DNA of 64,000 bases from Cytobacillus sp. FSL H8-0458 (GTDB lineage Bacteria; Bacillota; Bacilli; Bacillales; Cytobacillaceae), in NCBI RefSeq assembly GCF_038002165.1, contig NZ_JBBOBR010000001.1, forward strand, positions 372,001-436,000. The letters are read 5' to 3'. The notes beneath the pieces were generated by a model. That model was not told the origin of the DNA. It saw only the letters and a program-made list of their open reading frames with translations, and did no database searches. Position 1 is the stretch's first letter, and each line of letters begins with the position of its first letter. This document shows, piece by piece, positions 54,777-63,950 of the stretch. The position numbers and the translations under genes are program-made.

Positions 54777-54950
54777 AAATGCGAATGACAACAAGGGGAG
54801 AGACTACATTTGTAGCGCCGAAGGAGCAAGCAAAATCTGTGAATCTCTCAGGCAAAAGAACTCTTGTTTGACGCAGCTCTGGAGAGTGCTTTTAAATAAG
54901 CCACCCAAGGGGAAAGCCGGTTTCGGTAAACTTTCAGGTGCAAGGACAGA
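54777..54950 (+). ncRNA. Tandem glycine riboswitch
   Basis: Two glycine aptamers in series. Aptamer 1 (about 54777-54866) has the conserved CAAGGGGAGAGAC, GCGCCGAAGGAGCAAG and GTGAATCTCTCAGGCAAAAG. A short linker follows, with ACTCTTGTTTGACG. Aptamer 2 (about 54872-54950) has CTCTGGAGAGTG, ACCCAAGGGG, GTAAACTTTCAGGTG and CAAGGACAGAG. High glycine binding turns on the downstream cleavage-system genes. Confidence 0.95.
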
Positions 54951-54989
54951 GATCTTCTCATAATTGAGGGGACACTCTGTCCTTTTTTA
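54942..54989 (+). terminator. Riboswitch expression-platform terminator
   Basis: AAGGACAGAG (54942-54951) pairs with CTCTGTCCTT (54975-54984), followed by T. The left arm is the 3' strand of aptamer 2, so ligand binding should prevent termination. Confidence 0.88.
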
Positions 54990-55032
54990 TGTTCCTAAAA
55001 CAAATTTCAAAAGATTTAAGGGGGACGAGTAA

Positions 55033-56136
55033 ATGTCAAAGTTAAAACGCACGCCTTTATTTGAGGTGTACAAAGATTACGGAGCAAAAACCATCGACTT
55101 CGGCGGCTGGGACCTTCCTGTTCAATTTTCAAGCATTAAAGAAGAACATGAAGCAGTCCGTACAAAAGCCGGCCTTTTTGATGTATCCCATATGGGTGAA
55201 ATCGAAGTGAAGGGGACGGACAGTCTTAAATACCTTCAAAAAATGATGACGAACGATATTTCCAAATTAAAGAACTCAGGTGCTCAATATACAGCCATGT
55301 GCTATGAAAATGGCGGAACTGTTGATGATTTACTTGTCTATAAAATTGAGGATGACCACTATTTGCTGGTTGTAAATGCTTCCAATATCGAAAAGGATTT
55401 CAACTGGCTGCAGGACCATGCTGAAGGCAATGTGGAATTGAAAAACCTTTCAGAAGATATGGCACAGCTGGCGATTCAGGGGCCGCTTGCAGAAAAAGTG
55501 CTCCAAAAGCTTGCTGGCACTAATCTGTCGGATATCGGATTTTTCAAATTCCAGCAGGATGTTGATTTGAATGGCAAGAAAGCGCTTGTATCCAGAACTG
55601 GATATACAGGAGAAGATGGATTTGAAGTTTACTGTGATGCCAAGGATGCAGCCGTATTGTGGAATGAAATTCTTGAAGCGGGCAAAGAAGAAGGAGTTCG
55701 CCCGTGCGGACTTGGCGCAAGGGATACCCTTCGCTTTGAAGCCAACCTGGCGCTCTATGGTCAGGAGCTCTCACCTGATATCACACCGCTTGAGGCAGGT
55801 ATCGGCTTTGCTGTCAAGGTAAATAAAGAAGCGGATTTTATCGGAAAAGAAGTGCTTAAGAAGCAAAAAGAAAACGGGGTGCCGCGCAAGCTGGCCGGAA
55901 TTGAAATGATTGACCGCGGTATTCCGCGCCATGGATATCCTGTGTATAAAGGAGAAGAACTGATCGGGGAAGTGACAACAGGCACTCAATCTCCGACATT
56001 GAAAAAGAACATTGGCCTTGTTCTTATCAAGAAAGAACATGCTGAGCCTGGAACTGAATTGGAAGTGGAGATCCGAGGCAAAAGGCTGAAGGCTGAGATT
56101 GCAGCAACACCTTTTTACAAAAGAGAAAAGAACTAA
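55033..56136 (+). CDS. gcvT: Glycine cleavage system T protein (aminomethyltransferase)
   Basis: A 367-residue THF-dependent aminomethyltransferase that releases ammonia and makes 5,10-methylene-THF from the lipoyl-GcvH intermediate. N-terminal [29 protein letters not shown], the folate-site region [33 protein letters not shown] (~residue 188) and the C-terminal [14 protein letters not shown] are all typical. First gene after the glycine riboswitch; AAGGGGG precedes the ATG. Confidence 0.96.
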   Translation: MSKLKRTPLFEVYKDYGAKTIDFGGWDLPVQFSSIKEEHEAVRTKAGLFDVSHMGEIEVKGTDSLKYLQKMMTNDISKLKNSGAQYTAMCYENGGTVDDLLVYKIEDDHYLLVVNASNIEKDFNWLQDHAEGNVELKNLSEDMAQLAIQGPLAEKVLQKLAGTNLSDIGFFKFQQDVDLNGKKALVSRTGYTGEDGFEVYCDAKDAAVLWNEILEAGKEEGVRPCGLGARDTLRFEANLALYGQELSPDITPLEAGIGFAVKVNKEADFIGKEVLKKQKENGVPRKLAGIEMIDRGIPRHGYPVYKGEELIGEVTTGTQSPTLKKNIGLVLIKKEHAEPGTELEVEIRGKRLKAEIAATPFYKREKN

Positions 56137-56152
56137 CCGGGGGGAGAAAATG

Positions 56153-57499
56153 ATGAAACATCGCTATTTACCGATGACAGAGTCTGACCAGAAAGCAATG
56201 CTTGAGAAAATCGGCGTCAGATCTGTGGAAGAATTATTCAGTGATATTCCCGAGAGTGTAAGATTTAAGGGCGAATATAAAATCAAGCCGGCAAAATCAG
56301 AGACAGCCTTACTGAAAGAGCTTACTAAAATGGCTCAGAAAAATGCTGATCTTCGCACAAATACATCTTTCCTTGGTGCGGGAGTTTATGATCATTACAT
56401 GCCAGTCATTGTCGATCATGTATTATCCCGTTCAGAGTTTTATACTGCCTATACTCCTTACCAGCCGGAAATTTCCCAGGGGGAGCTGCAGGCAATTTTC
56501 GAATTCCAGACCATGATCTGTGAATTAACAGGAATGGATGTTGCCAACTCATCCATGTATGATGGCGGGACAGCTCTTGCTGAAGCAGCCATGCTAAGCG
56601 CAGGGAGCACACGACGGAAGAAAATACTAATCTCAAGCGCAGTTCACCCTGAATCTAAGGAAGTAGTCAAAACATACGCAAAGGGCCAGTATATTGAAGT
56701 GATTGAGATCCCTCATAAAGACGGCACCACTGACCTTGAAGCCCTAAATGAAATGATTGGCGATGATATCGCAGCTGTGATTGTACAGTACCCTAACTTT
56801 TTTGGCAGAGTCGAGCCATTAAAAGAACTTGAGGAAATTATCCATGCCCACAAGTCTATGTTTGTTGTTTCAAGCAACCCGCTTGCTCTTGGCGCGCTTA
56901 CTCCTCCAGGGAAGTTCGGAGCAGACATCGTAGCAGGAGATGCTCAGGTTTTTGGTATTCCTACTGCTTTTGGAGGCCCTCATTGCGGATATTTTGCCGT
57001 AACATCCAAGCTGATGAGAAAAGTGCCGGGACGTCTTGTCGGACAAACGGTAGACGATCAGGGCCGCCGCGGCTTCGTGCTTACCCTTCAGGCGCGTGAA
57101 CAGCATATACGCCGTGATAAGGCAACGTCCAACATTTGTTCCAATCAGGCTCTCAACGCACTGGCGGCATCTGTAGCGATGACTGCTCTTGGCAAGAAGG
57201 GCGTAAAGGAAATGGCTGCTGCCAATATGCAAAAAGCCTATTATGCAAAACAGCAATTTAAGGCTGCCGGCTTTGAAGCTCCATTCGAAGGCCCTTCATT
57301 TAATGAATTTGTCATCAAGCTGAATAAGCCTGTTAAAGAAGTAAATCAAAAGCTTCTTGAAAAGGACATTATTGGCGGCTACGATTTGGGCAGAGATTAT
57401 GCTGACCTGAAAAATCATATGCTTGTTGCTGTAACGGAATTGAGAACGAAGGAAGAAATCGATGCATTCGTTAAAGAAATGGGGGATTACCATGCATAA
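56153..57499 (+). CDS. gcvPA: Glycine dehydrogenase (decarboxylating) subunit 1
   Basis: N-terminal half of the split P-protein, 448 residues, which forms an alpha2-beta2 enzyme with GcvPB. Landmarks are [67 protein letters not shown] and VQYPNFFG. It lacks the PLP lysine, which GcvPB carries. ATG at 56153 is best spaced from GGGGGGAG; the ATG just before it (56150) is the alternative. It overlaps gcvPB by 8 bases. Confidence 0.95.
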   Translation: MKHRYLPMTESDQKAMLEKIGVRSVEELFSDIPESVRFKGEYKIKPAKSETALLKELTKMAQKNADLRTNTSFLGAGVYDHYMPVIVDHVLSRSEFYTAYTPYQPEISQGELQAIFEFQTMICELTGMDVANSSMYDGGTALAEAAMLSAGSTRRKKILISSAVHPESKEVVKTYAKGQYIEVIEIPHKDGTTDLEALNEMIGDDIAAVIVQYPNFFGRVEPLKELEEIIHAHKSMFVVSSNPLALGALTPPGKFGADIVAGDAQVFGIPTAFGGPHCGYFAVTSKLMRKVPGRLVGQTVDDQGRRGFVLTLQAREQHIRRDKATSNICSNQALNALAASVAMTALGKKGVKEMAAANMQKAYYAKQQFKAAGFEAPFEGPSFNEFVIKLNKPVKEVNQKLLEKDIIGGYDLGRDYADLKNHMLVAVTELRTKEEIDAFVKEMGDYHA

Positions 57500-58952
57500 G
57501 GAAGATCAGCCACTCATCTTTGAATTAATCACAGAAGGCCGTATCGGCTACAGCCTGCCTGAAATGGATATTCCGGAAATTGACCTGGGCGAGCTTCTTC
57601 CTGAGGGATATCTGCGAGAAGAAGAGCCTGAACTGCCGGAAGTGTCAGAACTTGATATAATGCGCCACTATACTGCACTTTCCAAACGAAATCATGGTGT
57701 TGATTCGGGATTTTATCCACTTGGATCCTGCACAATGAAATATAATCCTAAAATCAATGAGAATGTAGCGCGCTTCAACGGTTTTGCCCACTTGCACCCG
57801 CTGCAGGATGAAAGCTCTGTTCAAGGTGCACTGGAATTGATGTATGATCTGCAGGAGCACCTGATTGAAATTACAGGAATGGATGAAGTTACACTTCAGC
57901 CGGCTGCAGGAGCGCACGGAGAATGGACTGGATTAATGATGATCCGTGCCTATCATGAAGCTAATGGTGATAGCAAACGTACTAAAGTAGTCGTTCCTGA
58001 CTCTGCCCATGGAACAAATCCGGCATCCGCAACAGTAGCAGGATTTGAAACAGTAACGGTTAAATCGGATGAAAATGGATTGGTGGATTTAGAGGACCTG
58101 AGAAGAGTGGTTGGCGAGGATACTGCTGCTCTTATGCTGACTAACCCGAATACTTTAGGTTTGTTTGAAGAAAACATTCTTGAAATGGCTGAGATTGTTC
58201 ACAGCGCCGGCGGAAAGCTTTACTATGATGGAGCTAACCTGAATGCTGTACTTTCAAAGGCACGACCTGGAGATATGGGATTTGATGTGGTTCACCTTAA
58301 TCTTCATAAGACCTTTACAGGACCGCATGGCGGCGGCGGACCTGGATCTGGCCCTGTCGGCGTAAAAGCGGATCTAATCCCATACCTTCCGAAGCCTGTT
58401 TTGGTTAAGAATGGTGACCAGTATGAATTTGATTATGACCGCCCACAATCAATCGGCCGCGTGAAGCCGTATTATGGAAACTTCGGCATCAATGTCCGGG
58501 CTTATACTTATATCCGTACTATGGGGCCGGATGGACTGAAGGCTGTTACGGAAAATGCGGTACTAAACGCAAACTATATGATGAGAAGACTTGAGCCATT
58601 CTTTGACCTGCCATTTGACAGACATTGCAAGCATGAATTCGTTTTAAGCGGCAAGCGCCAGAAGAAGCTTGGGGTGCGTACTTTGGATATAGCCAAGCGC
58701 CTTCTAGACTTTGGCTATCATCCGCCAACCATCTATTTCCCGCTTAACGTGGAAGAGTGCATCATGATTGAGCCGACAGAAACAGAATCTAAAGAAACAC
58801 TGGACGCTTTTGTCGACGCCATGATTCAAATTGCAAAAGAAGCTGAGGAAAACCCTGAGATTGTTCAGGAAGCACCTCATACAACAGTGATTGGCCGTCT
58901 GGACGAAACAATGGCTGCAAGAAAGCCGGTTCTTCGTTACCAAAAACAATAA
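57492..58952 (+). CDS. gcvPB: Glycine dehydrogenase (decarboxylating) subunit 2
   Basis: C-terminal half of the split P-protein, 486 residues, carrying PLP on Lys in [18 protein letters not shown] (~residue 270). [17 protein letters not shown] (~76) and [13 protein letters not shown] are conserved. The start is ATG at 57492 behind GGGGGA. With GcvT and with GcvH and Lpd encoded elsewhere it oxidises glycine to CO2, ammonia and methylene-THF. Confidence 0.96.
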   Translation: MHKEDQPLIFELITEGRIGYSLPEMDIPEIDLGELLPEGYLREEEPELPEVSELDIMRHYTALSKRNHGVDSGFYPLGSCTMKYNPKINENVARFNGFAHLHPLQDESSVQGALELMYDLQEHLIEITGMDEVTLQPAAGAHGEWTGLMMIRAYHEANGDSKRTKVVVPDSAHGTNPASATVAGFETVTVKSDENGLVDLEDLRRVVGEDTAALMLTNPNTLGLFEENILEMAEIVHSAGGKLYYDGANLNAVLSKARPGDMGFDVVHLNLHKTFTGPHGGGGPGSGPVGVKADLIPYLPKPVLVKNGDQYEFDYDRPQSIGRVKPYYGNFGINVRAYTYIRTMGPDGLKAVTENAVLNANYMMRRLEPFFDLPFDRHCKHEFVLSGKRQKKLGVRTLDIAKRLLDFGYHPPTIYFPLNVEECIMIEPTETESKETLDAFVDAMIQIAKEAEENPEIVQEAPHTTVIGRLDETMAARKPVLRYQKQ

Positions 58953-58960
58953 TAAACAAG

Positions 58961-58990
58961 AGGCCCCGTCAAACTGACGGGGCCTTTTCA
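58961..58990. terminator. Terminator of the gcv operon
   Basis: AGGCCCCGTC / GACGGGGCCT stem with AAACT loop and TTTT tail. Confidence 0.88.
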
Positions 58991-59000
58991 AATAACGCTA

Positions 59001-59384
59001 TTATTTTTTCGCCTTCACTTTTCCGGACCATTTTTTAAATCCGCCCTGCAGGTGTGAAAGGTCTTTGTAGCCTTTACGGTGCAAAAACTGGGCAGCTCTT
59101 GCACTTCTCATACCGCTCTGGCAATATAAGTAGACTGGCTTGTCCGGACGCAATTCTTTCATGCGCATTTTCATTTGTGAAAGCGGAATATTGCGTGCAC
59201 CTAAAATATGGCCATGTTCAAATTCATTTGGTTCGCGAACATCGATTAATTGGGCTTTTCTATAGCCTTCTCTAAACTGGTCTTCAGTAAGCGTTTTAAC
59301 AATTCGGCGCTGATAAAACCACGTTATGACAGAATAGGTAATGATTGCACCCAAAATGATAAGAATGAAATAAAGTGTTTCCAA
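59001..59384 (-). CDS. yqhL: Membrane-anchored rhodanese-like protein YqhL
   Basis: A 127-residue protein with one N-terminal helix (residues ~4-22) and a rhodanese domain: LIDVREPNEFEHGHILGARNIPLSQ (~residue 47) and the active-site loop YCQSGMRSARAA with Cys near residue 89. It is probably a sulfurtransferase at the membrane. It is convergent with gcvPB and divergent from lipM. Confidence 0.9.
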   Translation of the reverse strand: METLYFILIILGAIITYSVITWFYQRRIVKTLTEDQFREGYRKAQLIDVREPNEFEHGHILGARNIPLSQMKMRMKELRPDKPVYLYCQSGMRSARAAQFLHRKGYKDLSHLQGGFKKWSGKVKAKK

Positions 59385-59566
59385 TATGTCTTTCTCCTTT
59401 CACACATAGGTAAGCCAACTAATATTATATAAGTCTTTCCTGATTGGAGTAAAGGAAATCTGTTAAATTTGTTATGGAAATTCAACTTGCTTTAAATTTC
59501 ATCGGAATTTTGTTAGACTAATATCCGCATACGACCAGTTAAAGAAATTGAAAATGAGGGTTACAT

Positions 59567-60403
59567 ATGACTAAAGAAGTTTGGCGGTTTATTGATTCAG
59601 GAGAAGGTTCTCCTTCTTTTAATATGGCTTTGGATGAAGCCTTGCTTGACTGGAACAGTGATGGGAAGATGCCACCTGTAATCCGGTTTTACGGCTGGAA
59701 TCCCGCAACTCTTTCAATTGGATACTTCCAAAGGGTTGAAAAAGAAATAGATATGGAAGCAGTGAAGCAGCATGGCCTGGGATTTGTCCGCAGACCTACA
59801 GGCGGAAGAGGGGTGCTGCACGAACATGAACTCACATACAGTGTCATCGTTCCTGAAGCCCATCCGGAAATGCCAAGTACAGTAACTGAAGCATACAGAG
59901 TCATTTCTGAAGGAATTCTAAAAGGTTTTCACGCCCTCGGAATGGAAGCTTATTTTGCTGTACCAAAGACGGCTGAAGAAAGGGACTCTCTAAAAAATCC
60001 AAGATCTGCTGTTTGTTTTGATGCTCCAAGCTGGTATGAACTTGTTGTAGAAGGCCGTAAAGTAGCTGGGAGTGCACAAACAAGACAAAAAGGTGTAATC
60101 CTTCAGCATGGCTCTATTTTGCTTGATTTGGATGAAGACAAGCTGTTCAGCTTATTCAAATATCCTAATGACCGGGTAAAAGAGAGAATGCAAAAGGCTT
60201 TTAAAAATAAAGCTGTTGCCATAAATGAGCTGACAGCAGAAAATATTACTCTTGAACAGGCTAAGGCAGCTTTCAAGAAAGGGTTTGAGGAAGGCCTGAA
60301 CATTGTACTGGAACCTTACGAGCTTTCAGATGAAGAGATGGCATATGTACAAAAGATCGCAAATGAACGATATGAAAGTGATGACTGGAACTATAAGAGA
60401 TAA
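59567..60403 (+). CDS. lipM: Octanoyltransferase LipM
   Basis: A 278-residue enzyme of the BPL/LplA/LipB fold that moves octanoate from acyl carrier protein to GcvH, the first step of lipoate synthesis in Bacillus. Motifs: [12 protein letters not shown] (~residue 19), [19 protein letters not shown] (~70), the catalytic Cys in [14 protein letters not shown] (~150), and Lys in [23 protein letters not shown] (~165). The functional link to the gcv genes beside it is direct, because GcvH carries the product. Confidence 0.94.
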   Translation: MTKEVWRFIDSGEGSPSFNMALDEALLDWNSDGKMPPVIRFYGWNPATLSIGYFQRVEKEIDMEAVKQHGLGFVRRPTGGRGVLHEHELTYSVIVPEAHPEMPSTVTEAYRVISEGILKGFHALGMEAYFAVPKTAEERDSLKNPRSAVCFDAPSWYELVVEGRKVAGSAQTRQKGVILQHGSILLDLDEDKLFSLFKYPNDRVKERMQKAFKNKAVAINELTAENITLEQAKAAFKKGFEEGLNIVLEPYELSDEEMAYVQKIANERYESDDWNYKR

Positions 60404-60586
60404 AAGCGGCTAAGTAGCTTTTTCTCTTTTTTTAATGAATATTTTTCCAATTACTGCTTTACAAAAGTGCAAGCTTCAAAATATGTTAAAATTTATCGTT
60501 AATTGTCGGAAATCGGCTGTTAACTCTGTTTTTCTTTAAATTTTAGTATATTTTAAGTTTGACAAAATCAGATTCAGTTGAATCAG

Positions 60587-60602
60587 ACACAATATGTAGT
60601 GG
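60587..60602 (+). promoter_or_regulatory. NrdR box 1
   Basis: ACACAATATGTAGTGG matches the NrdR consensus acaCwAtATaTwGtgt at 14 of 16 positions. Confidence 0.7.
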
Positions 60603-60619
60603 TGTCGAAAATATTTAGG

Positions 60620-60635
60620 ACACTATATATTGATT
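60620..60635 (+). promoter_or_regulatory. NrdR box 2
   Basis: ACACTATATATTGATT, 33 bases (about three helical turns) after box 1, matches the NrdR consensus with a degenerate right end. Paired boxes in helical phase are the normal arrangement for NrdR, the ATP/dATP-sensing repressor of reductase genes. Confidence 0.75.
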
Positions 60636-60752
60636 TTAAGGTTTGAGTTATGGTAACTTTAGGGTACTCTTTTAAAACAGATAGATTTACCCTATCTGAC
60701 AGAATACTTACACACATTAATTAGATAATTGAAATTAGAAGGAGTTGTAACA

Positions 60753-61547
60753 ATGTCTGTTGCTCTAGGACAAAAAATGAAATTGAACATTGAACGTTTA
60801 AACAAGGACATCCGTCTCTTTCCTCAGGTTCACCCTGTAACCTCAGATATGAAAATGACCCACAAAGGTGTTTCCCGCTTGGTTATGCTAGATCGCTATA
60901 CCTTCAAAGACACCGAGAAAGTGACACTCACAAACGGTGACTTCGTTGTTCTCACCATCAAGGAAGATCCGAAATTTCCGGCACGCGGCTTAGGCTACAT
61001 CCTGGATATTGACTGGGAAAACAAGACAGCAAAGGTTTTAGTAGAGGAAGATTACAGAGGAGTGCTGGATGATCCGGAAGAATCGAGAACAGGCATTATT
61101 ACAAAGCCTCTTGATGTAATAGAGAAGCCTTTGGAAATCTACTATGAGCAAATCGCCAAGCGTAACGCAACAGGCCTTGCAGCGGTTGAGAAGACCGAAG
61201 AAAAGAAAAAAGAGTGGTTTGAAAAATTCTATCAGGAATTGAAAAACCTGAATTTCATTCCGGCTGGCCGGGTGCTGTATGGAGCGGGTGCTGACACAGA
61301 TGTTACGTACTTCAACTGCTATGTAATGCCTTTCGTGCAGGATTCCCGTGAAGGAATTTCCGAGCACCGCAAGCAGGTAATGGAAATTATGAGCCGCGGC
61401 GGCGGAGTAGGGACAAACGGTTCAACTCTGAGACCGCGCAATACACTGGCTAAAGGGGTAAACGGAAAATCTTCCGGTTCGGTTTCCTGGCTGGATGATA
61501 TTGCGAAGCTTACACATCTTGTTGAGCAAGGTGGATCCAGACGTGGT
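60753..61547 (+). CDS. nrdJ: B12-dependent ribonucleotide reductase NrdJ, exon 1
   Basis: First 265 codons of a class II (adenosylcobalamin) reductase that makes deoxynucleotides for DNA synthesis. The start is ATG at 60753, eight bases after AGAAGGAG; a TTG at 60729 is in frame but lacks a site. The segment includes FIPAGRVLYGAG, YFNCYVMP with a conserved cysteine, SRGGGVGTNGSTLRPRN and THLVEQGGSRRG, where it is cut by a group I intron. Without splicing, translation would end after four extra codons at 61559. Confidence 0.93.
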
Positions 61548-61875
61548 AAATCAGCTTAAGTGCCTCGTCTATAAATAAACCTCGTGAATTGCTGGGAAAT
61601 CTTTAATGTAACCTCTGAACCACAACGAAGCCGGAAACGGCAGGCGTGAAGGTTTGAAAATCAGAGCGAAATAAAGACAATCAGCAGCCAAGCTCCTGTC
61701 TCGAAAGAGTGGAGAAGGTTCAACGGCCATCGAAACCACACCTCCAGCAGGTGGAAGGGAGTAGAGTAGGGAGCAAGTGCTTCCGAAGTGCGAGGATACC
61801 AAAAAGGTATAAGATATGGTCTGAACTCTAGGGTGACCTAGAGAGTTGGTGTAACGAACCAACATAACATTTTTG
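61548..61875 (+). ncRNA. Group I intron in nrdJ
   Basis: About 328 nt, no ORF. P1: exon AGACGTGGT (61539-61547) pairs with GCCTCGTCT (61562-61570) with one mismatch and a terminal U-G at the 5' splice site. P4: TGCTG (61590-61594) with CAGCA (61682-61686). P7: GGCCAT (61725-61730) with ATGGTC (61816-61821). P9: CTCTAGG-GTGA-CCTAGAG (61826-61843), a GNRA tetraloop. Another hairpin, GTTGGT/ACCAAC, is at 61845-61863. The last intron base is G61875. Splicing joins SRRG to AQMIML in frame. Confidence 0.93.
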
Positions 61876-63642
61876 GCTCAGATGATTATGCTATCCGATT
61901 GGCATCCGGACATTATCGAATTCATCATCTCGAAAATGCAAAACCCGAGAATTTTACGTTTCCTTCTTGAAAATACAAATGATGATTCGATAAAAAAGTA
62001 TGCTAAAGAAAAATTAAAATTTACTCCATTTAATGAACAGGAAATTGCCATGTACCAGGGCATTGTTAATTACAAAACTATTCCAGGCTATGGCGGCTTC
62101 AGTGAAAAAATCATAAAAGATGCTGAAGAGAAGCTGGCGGCTGGCGGTACTTACAGTGTTCATAACTCTGAGTTCCTTACAGGGGCAAACATTTCAGTCT
62201 GCCTCACAAAAGAATTTATGGATGCGGTTGAAAATGATGCAGAATATGAGCTTCGTTTCCCGGATGTTGAATCCTATGATGCCGAAACGATGAAAACATA
62301 CAACGAAGAATGGCATAAAGTCGGTGATGTCAGAGAGTGGGAAAAACTAGGCTATAAAGTCCGCGTTCACCGTAAAATTAAAGCGAAAGAGCTTTGGAAC
62401 CTGATTAACATCTGTGCAACATACTCAGCTGAACCAGGCATTTTCTTTATCGATAACGCAAACGACATGACGAATGCACAGGCTTACGGACAAAGGGTTG
62501 TAGCTACAAACCCTTGTGGCGAGCAGCCTCTGGCGCCAAATTCTGTCTGCAACCTTGCAGCGGTGAATCTTGCAGAAATGGCAGATAAAGAAAATAAAAC
62601 TGTTAATTTTGAAAAGCTGAAGCGTACTGTTGAAGTAGGTGTACGGATGCAGGACAATGTAATAGATGCTACACCATACTTCCTTGAAGAGAACAAAAAG
62701 CAGGCATTAGGCGAGCGACGAGTTGGACTTGGCGTTATGGGTCTTCATGATCTGCTTATCTATTGTGAAACAGAATATGGATCTGAAGAAGGCAATGTGC
62801 TGATTGATAAAGTCTTTGAGACTATTGCTACATCAGCATACAAAGCTTCTGTAAAGCTTGCGGAGGAAAAAGGAAGCTTCCCGTTCTTAACAGGTGACAG
62901 TCCTGAAGAAACGAATCGTCTGCGAAAAGCTTTTACCGAAACAGGCTTCATGCAGAAAATGCCTGAGGATATCCGTGCTTCTATTTTAGAAAGCGGAATC
63001 CGCAATTCACATCTTCTAACCGTTGCTCCTACTGGATCCACAGGGACGATGGTTGGAGTTTCTACAGGCCTTGAACCATATTTCTCCTTCTCATACTTCA
63101 GAAGCGGCCGCTTAGGCAAGTTCATTGAAGTGAAGGCAGATATTGTTCAGGAATATTTAGACCGTAATCCGGATGCAGACCCTGATAATCTGCCTGAATG
63201 GTTTATAGCAGCGATGGATCTTGCTCCAGAAGCGCACGCAGATGTCCAATGTGTAATTCAGCGCTGGATCGACAGTTCGATCAGTAAAACTGTCAACGCA
63301 CCGAAAGGCTACAGTGTTGAACAGGTTGAGAAGGTGTATGAACGCTTATACCGCGGCGGAGCAAAGGGCGGAACAGTATATGTGGACGGATCACGCGATT
63401 CACAAGTATTGACACTGAAAGCTGAAGAGAATAGCTTTGATGGTACTGATACAGTCAAAAAAGAAAAATCAAAGCAGCATGTTGTGCTGGTTGATACAAT
63501 CAGTGACCTGCGTTCAACCGATGTAACAATCGGTTCAGAAGTAGGCAATACTTGCCCGGTATGCCGCAAAGGAAAAGTCAAAGAAATCGGCGGCTGCAAT
63601 ACTTGCACAAACTGTAATGCCCAGCTGAAATGCGGTTTATAA
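61876..63642 (+). CDS. nrdJ: B12-dependent ribonucleotide reductase NrdJ, exon 2
   Basis: Remaining 588 residues of the class II reductase (853 in total). It starts AQMIMLSDWHPDI, the normal continuation. Catalytic residues are in NPCGEQPLAPNSVCN (Asn-Cys-Glu triad plus the redox-partner Cys). The phosphate-binding VAPTGSTGTM is present, and a C-terminal zinc-ribbon/redox tail has CPVC, CNTCTNC and a final CGL. The stop codon falls inside the 8-bp target duplication of the mobile element that follows. Confidence 0.94.
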   Translation, partial: AQMIMLSDWHPDIIEFIISKMQNPRILRFLLENTNDDSIKKYAKEKLKFTPFNEQEIAMYQGIVNYKTIPGYGGFSEKIIKDAEEKLAAGGTYSVHNSEFLTGANISVCLTKEFMDAVENDAEYELRFPDVESYDAETMKTYNEEWHKVGDVREWEKLGYKVRVHRKIKAKELWNLINICATYSAEPGIFFIDNANDMTNAQAYGQRVVATNPCGEQPLAPNSVCNLAAVNLAEMADKENKTVNFEKLKRTVEVGVRMQDNVIDATPYFLEENKKQALGERRVGLGVMGLHDLLIYCETEYGSEEGNVLIDKVFETIATSAYKASVKLAEEKGSFPFLTGDSPEETNRLRKAFTETGFMQKMPEDIRASILESGIRNSHLLTVAPTGSTGTMVGVSTGLEPYFSFSYFRSGRLGKFIEVKADIVQEYLDRNPDADPDNLPEWFIAAMDLAPEAHADVQCVIQRWIDSSISKTVNAPKGYSVEQVEKVYERLYRGGAKGGTVYVDGSRDSQVLTLKAEENSFDGTDTVKKEKSKQHVVLVDTISDLRSTDVTIGSEVGNTCPVCRKGKVKEIGGCNTCTNCNAQLKCGL

Positions 63643-63646
63643 AAAT

Positions 63647-63888
63647 GGCTGTTTTCGCAAGGTTTGTTGCTATTTGTATATTATTTACTGAGTTGATTGG
63701 AGCGGAAGGTGCGAGATCCTCGAAAATGCATTCGCATTTTCTTCGTGCGGTGTTTACTCAAGGAAGCTTATTCAATGTCCTGCGGGAGTAGCGGGACAGG
63801 TGAGACCCGCGGTTCGCTGAGCATCCTGTAGCGGAAATCAACGGGCAACATTGATAGGTGAAAAACAACAATTTATACGAAAAGAGCC
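63647..63888. mobile_element. MITE-like element, copy B (242 bp)
   Basis: Homologous to copy A (18392-18670). It starts GGCTGTTTTCGC and ends CGAAAAGAGCC, imperfect inverted ends. Perfect 8-bp direct repeats ATAAAAAT flank it (63639-63646 and 63889-63896), the left one containing the nrdJ stop codon. It keeps the GAAAATGC-ATTC-GCATTTTC hairpin (63722-63741) but lacks the GC-rich GACGC/GCGTC segment of copy A (37 bp shorter overall). No ORF of note. Confidence 0.88.
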
Positions 63889-63913
63889 ATAAAAATAATA
63901 AATAAAACGAATG

Positions 63914-63950
63914 AGAGAAGATGGAAATAATTGTTCCGTCTTCTTTTTTT
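63914..63950 (+). terminator. Terminator downstream of nrdJ and the MITE
   Basis: AGAAGATGGAA / TTCCGTCTTCT stem with one wobble pair and seven T. It is probably the original nrdJ terminator, now displaced by the inserted element. Confidence 0.82.

Larger units (their letters stand above)
60404..60752 (+). other. Long regulatory intergenic region upstream of nrdJ
   Basis: A 349-base gap with no gene. It holds a TTGACA (60559-60564) without a clear -10, two NrdR boxes (60587 and 60620), and a short GATAG/CTATC inverted repeat near 60690. I saw no cobalamin riboswitch, although the enzyme needs adenosylcobalamin. Confidence 0.6.

Noticed and set aside
54721..54963. Open frame of 80 codons before gcvT
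   Set aside because: It overlaps the tandem glycine riboswitch, which explains the sequence.
60404..60752. Cobalamin riboswitch before the B12-dependent reductase
   Set aside because: No B12-box-like sequence or large multi-helix fold was found in the 349-base gap; NrdR boxes explain the control better.
61569..61865. Minus-strand frame of 98 codons within the nrdJ intron
   Set aside because: Checked as a possible homing endonuclease; no LAGLIDADG, GIY-YIG or HNH motif, and the strand is wrong for intron-encoded proteins here. The RNA fold explains the sequence.
61548..61875. nrdJ as a frameshifted pseudogene or assembly error
   Set aside because: The interruption has complete group I intron pairings, including P1 with the exon, and removal restores the exact conserved reading.
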